Of a stretch of DNA of 64,000 nucleotides, positions 61,957 through 64,000 are shown piece by piece. A program made the position numbers and the translations under genes. This stretch comes from Zymoseptoria tritici IPO323 (Eukaryota; Ascomycota; Dothideomycetes; Mycosphaerellales; Mycosphaerellaceae): positions 3,162,001 through 3,226,000 of the forward strand of contig NC_018218.1 of the NCBI RefSeq assembly GCF_000219625.1. The letters run 5' to 3'. Below the pieces are notes generated by a model. The model was given only the letters and a program-made list of their open reading frames with translations, ran no database searches and was not told the origin of the DNA. Every line of letters begins with the position of its first letter. The first letter of the stretch is position 1.

Positions 61957-64000
61957 ATGAGGGCGGAGGCCCTTAAGCTATATAGACTAACTGAAACGAG
62001 CGAGTTATATAATAATAACGAGCCTTTAAGTAAAACGGTGCCTGAGGCTTTAAGGGTTTAAGTAAACCTAAGCGAGGTTTTTAGTGTTTTTGAACATCCT
62101 CCCCTTTAGTAAATGCGTAACCTTAAGCGTTTGTAATAACCTTAATTAAAGGCTTAGGTTATATGCTAATGCTCTTAAGTAGGTGTGCGTAATCTCGAAT
62201 AAACGAGCGTAATCTAGGAGGTCCGTAATTGCTCGGAAGGTAAGGGCTTAAGTGCAATCGTCTAGCTAATTCTAGCAGGTAAATAATCTAATTTACGTAC
62301 TATTACAAGCCTTAAGCTAGTAACTGCTAGCACGTAGTCGAATTTACTAGCAGGCCGCCCCTTTAAGGGCATAAAAGCGACTGCGTTCTTCTTTTTAAAC
62401 CCTCTCTCTTTTATTAACTTCCGCAACCCTTTCCTTCCCTTTTCCTTAGACCTTTATATAGTCTACGATTACTACACCTTACAATATTATAATACACCTT
62501 AAGTAACAGTCGCTATAGCGAAGGGTAATAAAGACAAGCGTAAGAAAGACGATAAGAGCAAGGACGACAAGGTCGACAAGTAGCTCCGCCGATCTCCTCG
62601 CAAACTAGCTCCTAAGTTCCCTCCTACGAAGGCTATTTAAAGTGCTATTAAGATAGTTAAGCGCGGATACTTAGATGCAAGGATGTTAACTTAAGCATTC
62701 GGCTCGGTCTTAAGCAGCAAGAAGCAGCCGTTACAAGCTGCTGCTACCTAAGAATTAATAGACAAGTTCGCTTTAAGGAAACTCTACGTCTAGCCTAATA
62801 TTATATCTCGGCGTAACCGCATAGAGTATACTAAATTCGGGTATAAGCAAGCTACCGGTTATAAGTCGGCATACGATGCTTATCGCGATAGGCTTAACAT
62901 ATCTGCCTTAAGCCTTAGGTCTAAGCTACTAGGCACACGCGCCCCTACAAGTAATAATTACGAAATCCCTTAGCGCAACCCTTAACTAGCGAACTAGGGC
63001 CGTAGCTTAAGGAGTCGTACTGCCGTATAAGGTTAGGACCCTACGATGCCTCGCAACGTCCTTAACCGCTCTCCGGATCTTCGTAGCTTATACCCTAAGC
63101 TAGATCGCTTCGACCCTTAAGGAAACATCGATAGCACTACTATATACGCCTCTGTTAGCGCTCGACTTAAAGCTCTCCTTACTCCTAACCTAGCCTCTAA
63201 TCGTATCGCGGTTACGGACGTATAGATAAGGGAAGTAATATATTATCTAATTATAGTGTCGAATGCGCCTATTAAGTACCTTCGGCAATTCCTAGCTGCC
63301 TTTACGATTTCCTAACTTAATACCTTAATCGATAGACTTTAAGCGTTTAAGCTAGGCGATCTGCGCAGCTTAGACTAGCGTAAGTCGGATAGTTACCTTA
63401 TTAGGGCCTGCAAGCAATAGCGTCTAGTCTCTTTTTTTACTTAAGCTCTCGGTAGCAGCCCTTAAGAAGGCAACTATAGCTGCGAGTCCGGCAAGCGCAA
63501 GGCTAGGCCCTTTAAGTTATGCTGCAATAGTAGAGGCTGCTTTAGCTACTATGCTAACTATAGCTACACTAACTACTACGATCGCTGTTTAGTTAGAGAT
63601 TTTAAACTCTAAGGAAAGACTAGGACTAAGAAGAGGAACCCGAAGGCTAAGGAAGGTAATAACGATATAGAGGACGAGTAGGTAGACTTTAAGGAGGAAG
63701 TCTTAATTCCGCTCCTAGAAGAGCTTATCTAAGTGCCTTTAAGCCCGCCGCCTTCTAGCCCCCGACTATTCGATTCTAGACCTAGTAGGGTTACTTAGCT
63801 ACTTAACCCCCTTCTTACTAGTTAGACGAATCTTGCCGATATAGAGGACATTAACTTAATAGCTGTCGCAGCTCGTTCTCCTAACTTAAGGGGTCCTTTG
63901 TCTACTCGTTAGGAGATAGACACTACTCCTTCGCGGCTAGAGCGTCCTTACTTAGATCCTTTAAGGGGGTTCGGTAGATCTCTAGGTGCTAGGCCTTTAT
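61957..64000 (+). mobile_element. RIP-mutated mobile element, truncated by the window end
   Basis: From about 61957 the sequence turns TpA-rich with frequent TTAAG motifs. The first 550 bp have an LTR-like or leader-like layout, with a GGGCATAAAAGCG TATA-like site at 62368 and a pyrimidine-rich stretch at about 62400-62450. A long degenerate ORF follows from about 62515 to the window end. No terminal repeat partner is inside the window, so family and length are unknown. Confidence 0.75.
62515..64000 (+). pseudogene. RIP-inactivated transposon ORF (gag-like, family unidentified)
   Basis: One reading frame runs without any frameshift for about 495 codons to the window end. It contains 24 stop codons, all TAA or TAG and none TGA, as expected if CAA/CAG (Gln) and TGG (Trp) were converted by C-to-T on either strand. 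The presumed start is ATAGCG at 62515, explained by ATGGCG with a RIP hit. The translation starts with a Lys/Asp-rich basic tract (KGNKDKRKKDDKSKDDK) and ends with a cysteine cluster (KLCCNSRGCF...YYDRC, 63529-63588) where many Tyr codons could once have been Cys or His, compatible with a zinc knuckle. A Gag-like nucleic-acid-binding protein is the best guess. Confidence 0.75.

Noticed and set aside
1..64000. CRISPR arrays, bacterial operons, rRNA genes
   Set aside because: No evenly spaced identical repeats and no rRNA-like blocks; the window is fungal with spliceosomal introns.

Overview
The window looks like nuclear DNA of a filamentous ascomycete. Most genes are short and intron-poor. Their introns are about 48-105 nt, with GTRNGT donors, CTRAC-type branch sites and YAG acceptors. 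The protein repertoire is fungal: sulfite reductase alpha subunit MET10, a Yap1-type bZIP with both redox Cys domains, Iks1 kinase, a CAP10-type glycosyltransferase and a membrane-bound GH5 exo-beta-1,3-glucanase. Two TpA-rich blocks carry signatures of repeat-induced point mutation (RIP). Together these fit Pezizomycotina, most likely Dothideomycetes; the exact lineage is inference from overall resemblance.

Layout. 1-2780: no gene recognised. 2.8-6.8 kb: a PP2A activator (PTPA/Rrd) divergent from a large nuclear protein. 7.3-11.6 kb: a secreted protein, a small mitochondrial protein, an F-box-like protein and a LaeA-like methyltransferase. 12.5-14.6 kb: a MetE/UROD-like gene split by a 759-bp retroelement. 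14.8-23.2 kb: MET10, a low-complexity protein and exoglucanase. 23.4-36 kb: a long coiled-coil protein, Iks1 kinase, a six-exon D-2-hydroxyacid dehydrogenase, a GRGGAGN-motif protein, two hypotheticals and a SIMPL-domain protein. 36.3-39.2 kb: a three-exon defensin-like peptide gene next to a RIP-degraded Tc1/mariner element. 39.7-47.7 kb: a four-TM protein, Spf30-type Tudor splicing factor, Yap1, and a tandem pair of small secreted peptide genes. 49.4-56.7 kb: a G3BP-like RNA-binding protein, a CAP10-type glycosyltransferase and a septin-like GTPase with a C-terminal membrane anchor. 58.7-61.4 kb: a small hypothetical, an ABM-type protein and an EthD-type protein. 61.96-64.0 kb: a RIP-mutated mobile element running off the window.

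There is no obvious metabolic cluster; most genes are housekeeping or stress genes. MET10 (sulfur reduction) and Yap1 (oxidative stress) are the clearest physiological anchors. The accessory content lies near the repeats. The best candidates for something undescribed are the defensin-like peptide at 36309-36610, the tandem small secreted peptides at 46.4-47.7 kb, the retroelement that interrupts the MetE-like gene, and the RIP-mutated ORF at 62515-64000, which can be read for about 495 codons in one frame with 24 TAA/TAG and no TGA stops.
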